Below are positions 14,945-25,929 of a DNA stretch of 64,000 nucleotides, piece by piece. The translations under genes and the position numbers were made by a program. The DNA is from Linanthus parryae. Taxonomy: Eukaryota > Streptophyta > Magnoliopsida > Ericales > Polemoniaceae. The notes beneath the pieces are model-generated. The model ran no database searches. It was not told the origin of the DNA and saw nothing but the letters and a program-made list of their open reading frames with translations. The stretch spans positions 63,139,718-63,203,717 of the forward strand of contig JALGPY010000004.1 in NCBI GenBank assembly GCA_023055425.1. Reading direction: 5' to 3'. Each line of letters starts with the position of its first letter. Within the stretch, counting starts at the first letter, position 1.

Positions 14945-16269
14945 AAAAAAACAGCAAGTATTTGTTTGAAACAAAAACATTATTGTAATGTTGCTAGGGT
15001 TTCTCCCCCCTTTTTTTATTCAAGACTTGCATGCCCCGTTTTGCCCTTCCGGGGATTTGCTCAAGCTATCTATGCGTATCAATTATGACGTCACATGATG
15101 ACATATCTGCCTTGATTTTCGCGCTAACTACTTATTAGATAAGCACAATTTACTTGGGAAGCCCATCCGTATTATGATCTTTCGTCAATAATTATGGCAC
15201 GCCACCGAATCGTCATAGCCTTTAGTAGGGTAATTGAATGTTACCCCTTTTAAGACGCAAGTAATTGATTCTTTCCCCTTTTCCAAGTTTTGCTGACTCA
15301 GATGGGGAACTGAAGAGTCTCCGTAGGGTCTATATAAACACTGCCCCTTGCTGCTTGGTTCGTCATCCCAAAATGTGGCTTGCCATGAGTCCTTACGACT
15401 GCTGGCTTCAACGCTTGTCTTTTGTTGATTCATTGCAATTTCAAGTTGTGAAACCTGAGTTTGTGTCTTGTGCCATAGAAATAGCTTCCAAGATCTTCCT
15501 TATGAAGCTTATTGATCTTCATGACCATTGTAAAGAAGATGCACATAATATCTCATGCTTGTTCGAAGATTTTTCTTCGTCTATTATGTTTGCAGGTTGT
15601 ATCTGCGGCTGTCTTCCGGCGAGGTGCAGTGCTGTAATGACCTTCTTACCAACTCGTAATGAACGGAGTGTTTCTCCTCTAGCTTTCCCGGAGGAGAACT
15701 ATTTGCCTCCACGTTCTTGAACTAGGGGTGACGAGCCATTGTGCTCGTCTCCGTGGACAAGGAGCTTCCTGACCCAAGAGTTGTTCTCCGCTTGTCCTTC
15801 ACCGCCGCATCCGCCTGAACAGGTGGCTCATCTGGCATATCTCTTGGGCAGAAGACCAAACAGAGGCCTTGTTCATATCCGGGATCTTGACGCTAACGTC
15901 GCATAGCTTTGTTAGCGTTTGTAGGCTGTTCTTTTTACAGCAAGGCTTTTCTTGCTATAACTTTTGCTTGTAAGCTGCTATGTCGCATAGCTTATGTTAG
16001 GAACAGTAAGCCGATCATTTTATAGTAAGATTTACCTTACCATTAGCTTTCGCTTATAAGCTGCTATCTAGGCAGATAGATTGTAAGTCATTTTGACTCT
16101 TCATGAAACACACTTCGAGTATTTGTTGTTCTTCGTTTGATAGAACAGTTTGTAATATCGCATGCGAGTTGGCTATAAAACAATGTATGTTTCTTTCGCC
16201 TTTTGCATTTGGATATTTGCCTGCATAATTCTTCGTTTTACACAGGGTGTTGCTGCTCTAGCTGGCTAT
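14945..16269. other. Non-coding 3' region of the Tat element between antisense gene and repeats
   Basis: Holds a 151-codon open frame (15265-15720, plus) with no recognisable domain, which I do not call as a gene. Scattered GCTGCTATCT/GGCAGATAG motifs appear from about 16050, before the regular array. Confidence 0.5.
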
Positions 16270-16655
16270 TTAATAGATAGGTTCGCAGACCAGTTAAGAT
16301 CATATATTAGAGCTGCAATCTTAGGCAGATGAGCTTTTAGATCATTTAAGATCGCATTCGAATATCTAACTCAGCAGATAGGCTTTAAGATCACTTTAGA
16401 TCGCATTTGCATAGTGCTGCTATCTCGGCAGATAGGCTTTAAGATCACTTAAGATCATATTTAAATATTGCTGCTATTTCGGCAGATAGGCTTCGGATCA
16501 ATTAAGATCATATTTGATTAGTGCTGCTATCTCAGCAGATAGGCTTTGGATCGATTAAGATCATATTTGATTAGTGTTGCTATCTCGGCAGATAGGCTTC
16601 GGATCAATTAAGATCGTATTTGACTAGCGCTGCTATCTCGGCAGATAGGCTTTCG
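16270..16655. repeat. 53-bp tandem repeat array in the Tat 3' region
   Basis: Units carry GCTGCTATCTCGGCAGATAG followed by GGATCxATTAAGATCATATT. Clear unit starts lie at about 16417, 16470, 16523, 16576 and 16629, an exact 53-bp spacing, with more diverged units upstream. It sits just beyond the integrase stop codon, where Tat elements often carry tandem repeats. Confidence 0.85.
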
Positions 16656-16715
16656 TTGTTAAGAAACAGAGAAGTAAATGAAGCGATAAAAGACAACCAA
16701 ATTCATAAAATTCTT

Positions 16716-16824
16716 CTCATTTGGGAGAAGTCTTTTATTATAAGCACCCTCATATGGGAGAGGCAAAATTACAAGTCCCTCATATGGGAGAGGCTAGGTT
16801 ACAAATCCCTCATATGAGAGGAAC
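16716..16824. repeat. 30-bp tandem repeat with CTCATATGGGAGAGG core
   Basis: Core starts lie near 16716 (diverged), 16749, 16779 and 16809, a spacing of about 30 bp. It lies between the 53-bp array and the end of integrase. Confidence 0.75.
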
Positions 16825-16892
16825 GACGCATGAGTCTATCACAATACTAGGCGTAAATAGACATTGTAATCTGATGCATGTAAAGAGGGGAG

Positions 16893-18500
16893 TTAAGGAT
16901 AATACTTCTTAATCCAGCGCATGTTAATTGAGCTTGGGGTTGTGGCCGTCCCATGTAGTCTATGTATGTTGCAGTAGCCACTGTCAAAGACTTCTTTGAC
17001 TTCAAATGGTCCTTCCCAGTTGGCTGCGAACTTTGGATGAGCCGCCTCCCGCATGCAGTGATCTGAAGCGCGCAGGACCAGGTCCCCAACCGCGAAGTCT
17101 CGATGGTAGACTGTTTTGTTGTATGCGCGAGCGATCCTCTCCTTGTACCGTTTATTAGTCCGCTTGGCTTGCTCTCGCTTTTCCTCCAATAAAATCAAGT
17201 CATGATCGCGCTGATTGTCATATAATGCATGAAAGGCCAATCTTGCAGAGTTGATTTTCACGTCCGCCGGTACAACAGCTTCAGCTCCATAGCATAAAAG
17301 GAATGGGGAGACTCCTGTGGGAGTCCTTGGAGAAGTTCGGTACGCCCACAATGCTATGTTCAAAGAATCGGCCCATTTCTTGTGATCGTCCTCGACCATC
17401 TTGCTCAGGATTCTTAGCAGCGTCTTGTTGGTTTCTTCTGCTTGACCATTCCCTTTTGGATAATAAGGAGTGGAGCAGACCTGCCTTATATTGTACTCCG
17501 CTAGCTTTGCGGCCACCTGGCGATTTACAAAAGGGGTACCATTACCCGAGAGAATTGTGTTGGGAATCCCGAACTTGTATGTGATGTTCTCCTGGATGAA
17601 ATGGATCACAGCAAGCGCATTTGCTGTCTTCAGCGGTATTGCCTCCACCCACTTAGTGAATAGCTCGGTCGCGGTGAGGATAAACTGGTTCCCATGTGAG
17701 GCTGGTCGGATGGGACCGAAAAAATCTAGAGCCCAAGTGTGGAATGGCCATGATGTCCCTAACGCATGTAGATCTACTGCAGGGGCATGTACGAGGTTGC
17801 CTTTGAATTGACACTCCTGGCATCTCCTTACTTTAGCGCGGCAATCTGCCTCCATGGTGGGCCAGAAATAGCCAACTGTGAGGAGCTGTCTGCACAATTT
17901 CACACCTCCCTGATGCTCTACTTGGTGAGAGAGATCCATCACCTCTTGCGCTTCCTTGCTATCTAAGCATCGAAGTAGGTTGCCCTCGTGACCCCGTCGC
18001 CAGAGTATATTTTCTTGTACTACGTACTGGGCCGCCTTTATTTTCAGTTTCTCGGCCTCCTTTCTTGACTCAGGCTCGATTCCTTCTGTAAGAAAATCGT
18101 AAAGCGGCTTCCTCCAGTCCGCGTCATCATCGACCAGGGCGATTGTTAAAGAATCCTTGATCAATGCACAGCTCTCACAATTCCCTTGAATTATCGCAGC
18201 AGCCGTTGACATGTCCGGCCAGTGAATCCCATACCCTTGGGCTTTCTGATAGATTGACACCTCACTTTCTCCGCAAGTGTTCTAGTGAATCTTTTCCAAT
18301 AGTGCTTGCCCCTCCTGCTGCGAGACGCATCGCATGAGTATTCCACCTGGACCTTTGTAGTAGAGCGCGTTGTCATGTATGCAGTACCCCTTAGTGGATG
18401 CCCATTTTTCTTTGCTCGTCCCCTCTGCGATGGCGTGTAATATTGATTTCCTCCAGTCTGCATCGTCCATACATTCATCCTCACATGCGTCCTCTGTCAA
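16893..18500 (-). pseudogene. Tat integrase with duplicated N-terminal zinc module; catalytic Asp lost
   Basis: Integrase inserts the cDNA into the host chromosome. The minus strand shows two successive copies of a linker plus zinc-binding module, each starting DADWRK. The first ends IHxNTCGES...GIHWPDM...CESC and carries a TAG near 18282. The second ends VEHQGGVKL...GYFWPTM...CQECQ. The core follows with ALDFFGP (first Asp), then SGNG where SDNG is usual, so the second catalytic Asp is Gly (about 17545), then GQAEETNKT (Glu). A C-terminal domain ends MRWIKKYYP at 16893. The missing Asp makes this copy inactive. Confidence 0.85.
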
Positions 18501-18524
18501 CGCCGACGAACTTCGTACCTCGAT

Positions 18525-18985
18525 CTAAATTCTCGCAGGGCATTTATCCGTACTGACTTTAGATCCTAGAGTAGCCAAAGCATCTTCATGCCGATTGTCT
18601 GCTCTAGGTGTATGCTCGTACCTAACATCGCAGAATTGTTGCACCAACTTCTGCACCAAAGTCCGGTAGGGCAATAGATTTACTTCTTTTAAACCGTACT
18701 CGCCTGAAGCTTGTTTTACGATTAACTTGGAATCCCCCATAACTGTCAAATTGCTTACTTCTAGTGCCCTGGCTTCACGTAGACCTGCAACGAGAGCCTC
18801 ATACTCCGCTTCATTGTTGGTGACTGCGAAATCAAGTTTCGTGGACATTTGTATGACTCCCCATCGGGTTTGGTCAGAACGATTCCAATTCCTCCACCTT
18901 TCCTTGTTGACGATCCATCAAAATGAAGTGTCCAGTAAGGTAACTCGACTGCATAGATCTTGGGTCCCTCTAGTTCTTCCTCGAT
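18525..18985 (-). pseudogene. Second RNase H domain (Tat-specific archaeal-type RNase H)
   Basis: The minus strand reads LHFDGSSTRKGGGIGIVL, then NNEAEYEALVAGLREA, GDSKLIVKQ and an HTPRADNRHEDALA tail. These are the four acidic regions of a complete RNase H. A frameshift near 18850 separates the first strand from the rest. A second RNase H after the RT-linked one is a known feature of the plant Tat lineage. Confidence 0.85.
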
Positions 18986-18989
18986 CATG

Positions 18990-20560
18990 GGCTCGTAGCT
19001 GTTATCCGGGAACTGCGCCAGCAAATCTGCCACTGCTTGTGACTTGATTGCCCGCGGTCGAACGCACGTGATGTCACATTGGGAGATGGTCATATACCAT
19101 TTTGCCAATCTCCCGCCAGGAGAAGTGTGAGTCAAGAGGTACCGTATGGGGTCGCTCTTTGTAACCACCACCACTTTGTGTGAGGCGAAGTAGTGCTTCA
19201 AATTTTCCATCACGAAGAATAGAGCAAGGCAATGAAGCTCGATATCTGTGTACCTTGATTCGGCTGGTTGCACTATGCGAGAAATATAGTAAATCGGCCT
19301 TTCTTGCCCTTCATATTCCTGAGCCAAAAGTGCCCCTATAGACCTCTTTGTTGACGTTAGGTACAGCAAAAGCGGCGATCTGAGCTGCGGTGCAATCATT
19401 ACCCTTTGTGATGTCTGCAAGTCCTTTAGCCTTTCAAATGCAGCCTCATGTTCCACAGTCCAATTATACACAGCTTTCTTCTTGAGGAGATCGCTGAAGC
19501 AGAAGGTTATTTCTGCGATCGCAGGGATGAACCTCCGCAGGTAAGATAACTTCCCCAAGAATGTTTTCAGAGTGCTTTGATTGTTCGGTGCCGTCATGCT
19601 AGTGATGGCTGATACTTTGGCGGGATCAGGCTCGATGCCCTGGCGATGTATCACACATCCCAAGAACTTCCCTGAGGTCACTCCGAATGCGCACTTCATG
19701 GGGTTCATTTTTAGCTGGAAACTTCTGCATCTTTCAAATACTTTCCGCATATCCCCTAGATGGTCCGCTTCTTCCTTGGACTTGACAACCAAGTCATCAA
19801 CATAAAACTCCACTTCTTTGTGCATCATGTCATGAAACAGGGCCATCATGGCTCGCTGATAAGTCGCGCCTGCGTTCTTGAGTCCAAACGGCATAACCGT
19901 GTAATTGAAGACTCCCACTGGCGTGATGAACGCGGTTTTCCGTGCATCTTCAGGGTCCATTTTGATTTGGTTGTACCCACTGAAGCCATCCATGAAGCTG
20001 AACATGCGATGACCAGCAGTCGAATCAATGAGCAGATCGATGTTGGGCAGCGGAAAATCATCCTTACGGAAAAAGCGATTGAGATCTCGAATGTCTACAC
20101 AAATGCGAAGCTGTACATTCTTCTTTACCACAGATACGGTGTTATCCAACCATGTAGGATGATGATTTGGCTCGATGAACTTGGCAGTCAGTAGCTTGAC
20201 GATTTCTTGCTTGATTTTCACGTTTATCTCCGGCCTGAAGCTCCTTGTGCTCTACTTTACCGGCTTAGATCCCGGGATTACATCTAACCTGTGCATGGTA
20301 ATGCTCATGTCCAGGCCGGGCATCTCATCGTATTCCCATGCAAACACATCTTTGTACTCATTCAGAAGCTGCAGCAGTCTTTCTTCCTCCTCGCTCGTGA
20401 GATCTGCACTCAGAAAGACGGTTCTCTTCTTTTCTTTGCCTGGGCTTAGGAACACTTCCTTCAGCTCCTGTTTCTGAGGTTTCGCCTTATCCTCCATGCA
20501 TTCAGGCGCCTCTTTTAGCTTATCCTCCAAAACGTCTGGTGTTGGCATGTCCACTTCCAT
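18990..20560 (-). pseudogene. Tat reverse transcriptase and first RNase H
   Basis: RT copies the genomic RNA into DNA. Motifs on the minus strand are LRICVDIRDLNRF, DGFSGYNQI, the MPFGLKNAGATYQRAM block and the catalytic EFYVDDLVVKS. An RT-linked RNase H follows (IGALLAQE, IYYISRIV, HCLALFFV). An N-terminal linker (VFAWEYDEMPGLD) leads in. A TAG at about 20252-20254 breaks the frame just before the RT core. Confidence 0.9.
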
Positions 20561-20599
20561 GACGCGCTCAATTTGATTGATTTTCCCAGGGATATCCCC

Positions 20600-21904
20600 A
20601 TGCTCGCGTGGGGATATCCCCGCGCACCTTCATATGCGGTAGAATTTCGTCCCGTTAGAGTAGAAGCTTTCTATCTCTTTGCCCGCGGGATCCTACTTTA
20701 CTATCCTTTTCAGAGTGTACACGTTCTTCCTTTGATAGGAGACCTGCGGTGCGTCTTCTCGCACAGACAACTTTTCCTTGGCCTCCTCCCTTGTCACCAT
20801 TACTCCTGCTGGTGATTGATCCTTGATGTCCTCCCATCGCGGCAAAGGAGTGGGATTAAACGGCCCTCGCGTTTGCTCGTCTGCCATTTCAGTGAATCAC
20901 ACTGCTTCGGTGAGGTGCACCTCATCCAAATTAAAAGGATTTACCGAAGCTGGTATCTCCACTACTCTGTCGTTCCAGATAGCCTTCATCACCTGGTGAG
21001 CTGTTGAGGGAACTGCGTCGAAGCGATGAATCCAAGCTCGCCCTATGATCATATGATACGTAGTGTTTGCATCAATGACGTAGAATTTGGCTAAACATTT
21101 GATTTTGCCTATCTGGACGCCCAGACGGATCCATCCTATCGTCATCCTAGAATCGCTTCCAAATCCCATCAGCGGGGATGGACGTCTGACAATCTTCTGC
21201 TCAGGGATTCTCGCCAACTTTAGAGTGTTGAGCGAGACCACGTTGACTGCCGCTCCTCCGTCGACGAACGCCCTTTTGAACTCGACACCATTGATTACTG
21301 CCGTCACATACAAAGGCTTCTGGTGGCTCGCATCTGTCTTCTTGTCGCTTGCGGAAAAGTTCATAACCTTTTCCGTAGAGCGGGACGCCCTAATAACTTT
21401 CCCATTGGAAACCACGATGTCCTCTTTGTAATCCTCTGCAATCCTTAGAATCGCTTTTGTCATTTCTTTCCGGCACTTCTCCGAAAAGTTCATTTCATCG
21501 AAGAACCTGTTGAACCCGTGCGACCCCTTCATCCGATCGGCACGTACGTCCTCCGTGTCTATACTGTAGTCCTCATCATTGTAGACTTCGGCAATGATAG
21601 GCAAACCATCTTCCGCAATCTCTTCGAGATCCATGATCGCGATCATGGCTACTTCTTTTCCTTTCGGCTCTTGCTCCGCATGAGCCGGCAGCAGATTGTT
21701 TCGCACATCCTGCCTTTGATCGCTGACAATCAGCTCGCCGTCTTTCATTTTTCGGCTTACCATATTTCTGAGTTTCTTGCAGTCAGCTGTGGGGTGCATA
21801 ATCTTCCCGTGGCATTCACACCACTTCGGGTCCCTCATCATCTCCTTGGAGGGTATCCTTTCGAGCGGAGGCAAGATACCATCTTTACGCCACTGCTTAC
21901 ACAA
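20600..21904 (-). pseudogene. Tat gag zinc region and retropepsin-like protease
   Basis: The N-terminal part has the half-knuckle WCECHGKIMHPTADCKKL. The protease follows with LYVTAVINGVEFKRAFVDGGAAVNV (given here as motif FVDGGA) and, 70 residues on, YHMIIGRAWIHR. DGGA in place of D-S/T-G is usual for Tat proteases. Stops at 20897 and further on, before the RT, interrupt the reading frame. Confidence 0.85.
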
Positions 21905-21918
21905 GTCAGTCGCTTCCT

Positions 21919-23241
21919 CTACCGAGCATGGTAGGGGTGGCGCGTCCCGGTTTGTAACCCTAGGCTGCTTTTGTGGCGAAACTGTATTGACCTCAGCTTC
22001 ACGCCCCCTCTTGAACTGAACCTTCCAATCTTGAAAGTATTCCCACTCGAGGGCCGTTCAGGGGTGTGCTTCTTCTTCTGCCTCTCCAATATAGGCTCTA
22101 TGTTTTTCGTGCACTCCATCAATTTTGAAAAGGTAGGAGTCTGCAGGTTGATCAGCATACATTTGTACTCATCTCGCATGCCTTGCAGACATATCTCTAC
22201 GAGCCTGCCCTCAAGCACCTCGTCTCTGCATTCCAAGGACTTCACCCTAAATTTCTTGATGAAAGTGACTCCATCTTCCTCGCGCTTCTGATACATACGG
22301 GAAAGGTGAATCATGGTGACCTTCTCTTCTACTTGGAAGAATTTCGTGTAGAACTTTTGGACCATGTCGTCCCAAGTTTTGACAGATCCGGCTTCCAGCG
22401 TCCTATACCATTTGTAGGCCACGTTTCCCAAAGATTTCAGGAACTCGCGCATCAGCAACTTGGGATCAGCCCCATATGGTCCCATCACGTCGATGAAACG
22501 CATGACGTGCTCGTGAGCATTCCCGTTAACATCTTCGAACTTGTCCCATTTAGGAGCCTTGTACCCCGTGGAGTTAGGCATGAGATAGATTTCTCGTGGG
22601 ATGGGCGGATCATTGTCGACCTTTGGAATAATGGTGTCTGCGAACAGTTGATTGGCCAAGAAGGTTTCTATGCGCCGCTGCAGCGACGTCATACACTCCG
22701 GTGCACTTCCCCCAGCAGCAGGAGGAAGAGCGGTTGTAGTCGGCGGCGACACATATGCTGCGGTCGGGCGAGGAGTGTACTATGAAGTCACGTTGCCCAG
22801 CAGTGCCGGTGGAGGAGACAATGGGTATTGTGAAGACGGATTGGGTGTCACAGTTGGTGGTTGAGGAATATGTGTGGCAAGAGGCAGTATTTGAGCCTTT
22901 TTCCCCTAAACTGAGGGAAAATGTACCATTGTCGGTGGGGTTTGCAGATTAGGGTTAGGTGGCGTGGGTATCACCCCAGTCCCTTGGGTAGTGGAGGCTC
23001 CTCCTCCCTGAGAGACAGCGGTGCCCGATGTAGGATTCGGGGCAAGGGTTCCCAGGATGTCCATTATCCGTTCCATCTGTGCAGATTGAGCCTTAAGGGC
23101 CTTTCGCTGATTTTGAATGGTGACGTTTAGAGCCTCCAACGTTGGAGTCTCACCGGCGGCTGTAGGAGTGTGACGGGTCTCCTCTCCCGAGGTGGTCTCT
23201 GTGGAAGGAGATCTGTTACTGACATCATCTTCATGAGACAT
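21919..23241 (-). pseudogene. Tat gag (capsid) in two open segments
   Basis: Gag packages the genomic RNA. The start at 23241 (MSHEDDVSNRSP) gives a 111-codon N-terminal segment with a coiled coil. A stop at 22906 and a shift follow. The capsid segment from 22752 has the Retrotrans_gag signature: ALKWYRTL-like AYKWYRTLEAGSVKTWDDM, FYTKFF, and FIKKFRVKSLEC. The junction with the protease ORF has another stop near 21919. Confidence 0.85.
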
Positions 23242-23260
23242 GGTTGCTTACAATGGTAAG

Positions 23261-23281
23261 TTTCACGTCGGGTTCAACAAA
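23261..23281 (-). other. Candidate primer binding site of the Tat element
   Basis: The minus strand reads TTGTTGAACCCGACGTG directly after the 5' LTR. It lacks the usual TGG start and I could not assign the priming tRNA with confidence. Confidence 0.45.
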
Positions 23282-23894
23282 TGTGTACGAGAGAATCCTG
23301 CAGAGAGAATTCAATATACACCAAGAGTCGGGGATAAAAAGAACACAGGAAGAGTAAGGTTGTGTGTAGGGAGAGAGTAAGACAATAGCACTGTTATGAG
23401 AGAGAGACAGGATTTTGGCAGAGCTTTCGCGTATCTCAAGTGATTCGCCCTTGTATGGAAGGGTTAACAATCCTATATATAACGGAGAATGTGACCGTTG
23501 TAGTGGGTTAATGCGCCCATTAATGGCGGCTTAATTAGCTTAACCACAATGGCACGTTCGTCCGCATATATAGGGACCGTTACGGCACGTTCGTCCGCGT
23601 ATACTGGAACCGTTATGAGGTTGACCGGGTTTATGGAGCTCATGCCAAAAATTTCTCAAAGCAGTTACTAAGGTCGCGCTCGGGCTTGGTTTTCGCTCGC
23701 GCGCGACAGGACTTACTCTAGCCTCGAAACCACTAAGTCCCTACAAGTCCCGTGTGGTGGTATGCGAGGGCCCTGTCTCGCAGCCCCCACGTGGATCAGC
23801 GCGGCTGATGATCCAGTGTGTGTGGAGCACAGCTAGGTGTGCTGGATGGTCGCCACGTGGCTAAGATCTACCTGTCTAGAAAGCACTATCTACA
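23282..23894 (-). repeat. 5' LTR of the Tat element
   Basis: 613 bp, the same length as its partner at 9208-9820. Followed on the right by the target duplication CTAAC (23895-23899). Confidence 0.93.
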
Positions 23895-23899
23895 CTAAC

Positions 23900-24559
23900 A
23901 AATCGGGAATTGATAAAACCACATCGGAGGTTGTGAAGATGGAGTAGAAGGTCCATTCAACGATTATGTTGTGCCTCGCGGACGACGTGATCACTGGAGT
24001 CGCAGATCAGAACTCGGCAGATGGATTATGAAAGATGTTGGAGGATATTTACGAAAAGAAATCAGTGGCCAACAAGTTGATGTTGAAGCAGCAGCTATTC
24101 TATCTACGAATTTTGGAAGCTACGCATATTGGGGTTCACCTAGACAATCTCAACACTATTTTGCTTGAATTGCACAATAGTGAGGAGACTGTGAGTGATG
24201 TTGATGCGGCTTTGATATTGCTGGTGTCTCTACCTACTTCTTTTGAGGGTTTCATACAATCTTTTGTTTTTGGGAAGGAGACAATAACCCTAGAGGAAGT
24301 TCGTTCGGCATTGCATACAAGGGAATTGAGGCACAAGGTGTCAAAGTTTGAAGATCATGATTGTGGCACTTTCATGGTCAAGGGAGGAAAGGATAAGGGT
24401 GGAAATCAAAACTTTGGTAGATCTGACTTACCGTTGGACGTATGTGCGTTTTTTCTTGAGAAGGGCCATTGGAAGCGGAATTGTCCCAAGAACAAAGGAT
24501 GCCCATATACTGTTGTTCAAGGTGAAGGGACATCGTCCGAGGACGGTTTCGTTCTCTAG
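23900..24559 (+). pseudogene. Copia gag, C-terminal part, of the interrupted gag-only element
   Basis: Continues the gag begun at 9091. It shows the UBN2-type sequence (KKSVANKLMLKQQLF, then SLPTSFEGFIQSF and EEVRSALHTREL) and ends with a zinc knuckle in which the second Cys is replaced (CAFFLEKGHWKRNC). Stops near 23946 and at about 24028 break the first part. The frame closes at 24559, with no pol downstream. Confidence 0.85.
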
Positions 24560-25001
24560 GTTCTATGAGCTTGGGCTCAAGCGTAGGAACATGGGCGCGT
24601 GTCATGTGGCACGCGGTTGGTGATGCGTTATTGGGCGCAGATTGAATTGGTTACATGTTATTGGGCATGCATTGTTTGTTGGCACGCTTTTGGGCGTGTT
24701 TTGGTTTGCTCATTGTTGCGATTCTTTGGCGGCGCAATTGGCATGACATTGATTGATTGATGGGCACGTTTGTCGTTAAGTGTCATTGAATTGAGGAGAT
24801 GCATTGTGTCATAGTGCATTGGTGGTGTGTTGATTGGGACACACAAGTCTCTGCGTTTTTTGAGACGCAAAGACGCGTTGATTGTGGCGCATAGTGGATG
24901 TATTCCAATACCGCAAATTTGGAATAATATATTCTATTGGTTGACTGGATTGATGAGAGAATCGGATTGGTTTCTAGGGTACTAGAATCAAGGTGGATAT
25001 T

Positions 25002-25445
25002 TTTTAGATATTTTTGATGATTCAAAGTACCTAGCTAGAATTAAGACGAAGCGGCGAAGCAATAGCGAAGCGACCAAGCAAAAACGAAGCTGTGAAATTG
25101 GGGTTCTGTTTCCGTTCGTGCAAACACCAAAAGTGTTTTTGCGAACACTTTGTGTGTTCGTACGAACACACTGGGTTGTGGCGGTTTTTATTGTTTCCTT
25201 GTTCGATTGGAATGTCTTCTCCATTTATTTGGGCACAAGTATGTACCTTAGCCTATATATAGGGTTAGGGTCATGGATTTCATAAGCGTGATTGATTTTA
25301 TTGGTCTCTTATCAATAATATTGGTTTGTTTTGGTCGTGGACGTAGGTAGCCTCAAACTAGTGAACCACATTAAATCGTTGTGTTGTTCTTCATCTTTTT
25401 CTTTGTCTCATCACTCTTCTTGACTTCCGCATTCGTTTTCTAACA
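25002..25445 (+). repeat. 3' LTR of the gag-only Copia element
   Basis: Pairs with 8625-9047. Its first bases are decayed (TTTTAG for TGTTAG). A purine-rich AAGGTGGATA precedes it, and it ends CTAACA at 25445. A CCTATATATAGGG promoter core is near 25250. Confidence 0.85.
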
Positions 25446-25739
25446 ATTTACAAGCCACACAACTAAATCCACAAACCCAGATCCTTACATAAGCCTAGAA
25501 TAGCGACATGTTACCCAAGAAACACAAGAAGGTTTCCAAAACGGATTATAAAGAACAACCGACTTGCTCAGTGCCATCCATACGAATGGCCAACCAATTC
25601 AAATGAATCATTCGTGCGAAAAGGTCCAATCCACTAGTGCGAATGGACAATAAGCTCTTCTTGTGTTGCTTGCTTGCTTCGTCTTGTTTCGTTTCCAATT
25701 TTGACCTATATAGGGTTTGGTTCACCCAGATTCATAACA
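25446..25739 (-). repeat. Solo Copia LTR, part 2 (5' portion)
   Basis: On the minus strand it starts TGTTATGAATC and carries a CCCTATATAGG promoter core. It joins across the nest to 8482-8624. The outer flanks, AATAG before 8482 and CATAG after 25740, match at 4 of 5 bases. Confidence 0.6.
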
Positions 25740-25929
25740 CATAGCTTCTTGAGAAGCCGAAATGTGGGACGAATAAACCACCATATACAATGCACTACAT
25801 GAAATGAGATTGTTTGTACCAGAACAGACAACTGTCTAGACAATACGGGATCCTAAATTGCACAATCCGTATCATCCTGTTTCAGTACCCTAGGAGAATT
25901 ATGAGGAAAATGTTTGTTTTCATTTCTTT

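Larger units (their letters stand above)
9208..23894 (-). mobile_element. Tat-lineage Gypsy retrotransposon, 14.7 kb, with antisense gene
   Basis: The two LTRs are 613 bp each (9208-9820 and 23282-23894), with a perfect CTAAC duplication at 9203-9207 and 23895-23899. The minus orientation is set by a GAAAGGGGGC polypurine tract next to 9820 and by gag-protease-RT-RNase H-RNase H-integrase running from 23241 down to 16893. The second RNase H domain, the long 3' region and the antisense gene are hallmarks of the plant Tat/Ogre group. Stops and frameshifts are spread through pol, so this copy is not autonomous. I counted about 25 differences between the LTRs (about 4%), a moderately old insertion. 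Confidence 0.9.
8625..25445 (+). mobile_element. Gag-only Copia element (TR-GAG type), split by a Tat Gypsy element
   Basis: LTRs at 8625-9047 and 25002-25445 enclose a primer site, gag (9091-9207 continuing 23900-24559) and about 450 bp of non-coding tail. There is no protease, integrase or RT. Without the 14.7-kb insertion it is about 2.1 kb. The flanks AATTA and ATTTA differ by one base, fitting an old 5-bp duplication. It would need pol proteins from related elements to move. Confidence 0.8.

Noticed and set aside
15265..15720. 151-codon plus-strand frame in the Tat 3' region
   Set aside because: No domain, no splice or promoter evidence, and it lies in a diverged non-coding region. Kept only as a note.
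16270..16824. CRISPR-like appearance of short regular repeats
   Set aside because: Units are contiguous tandem repeats without unique spacers, in a plant retrotransposon.
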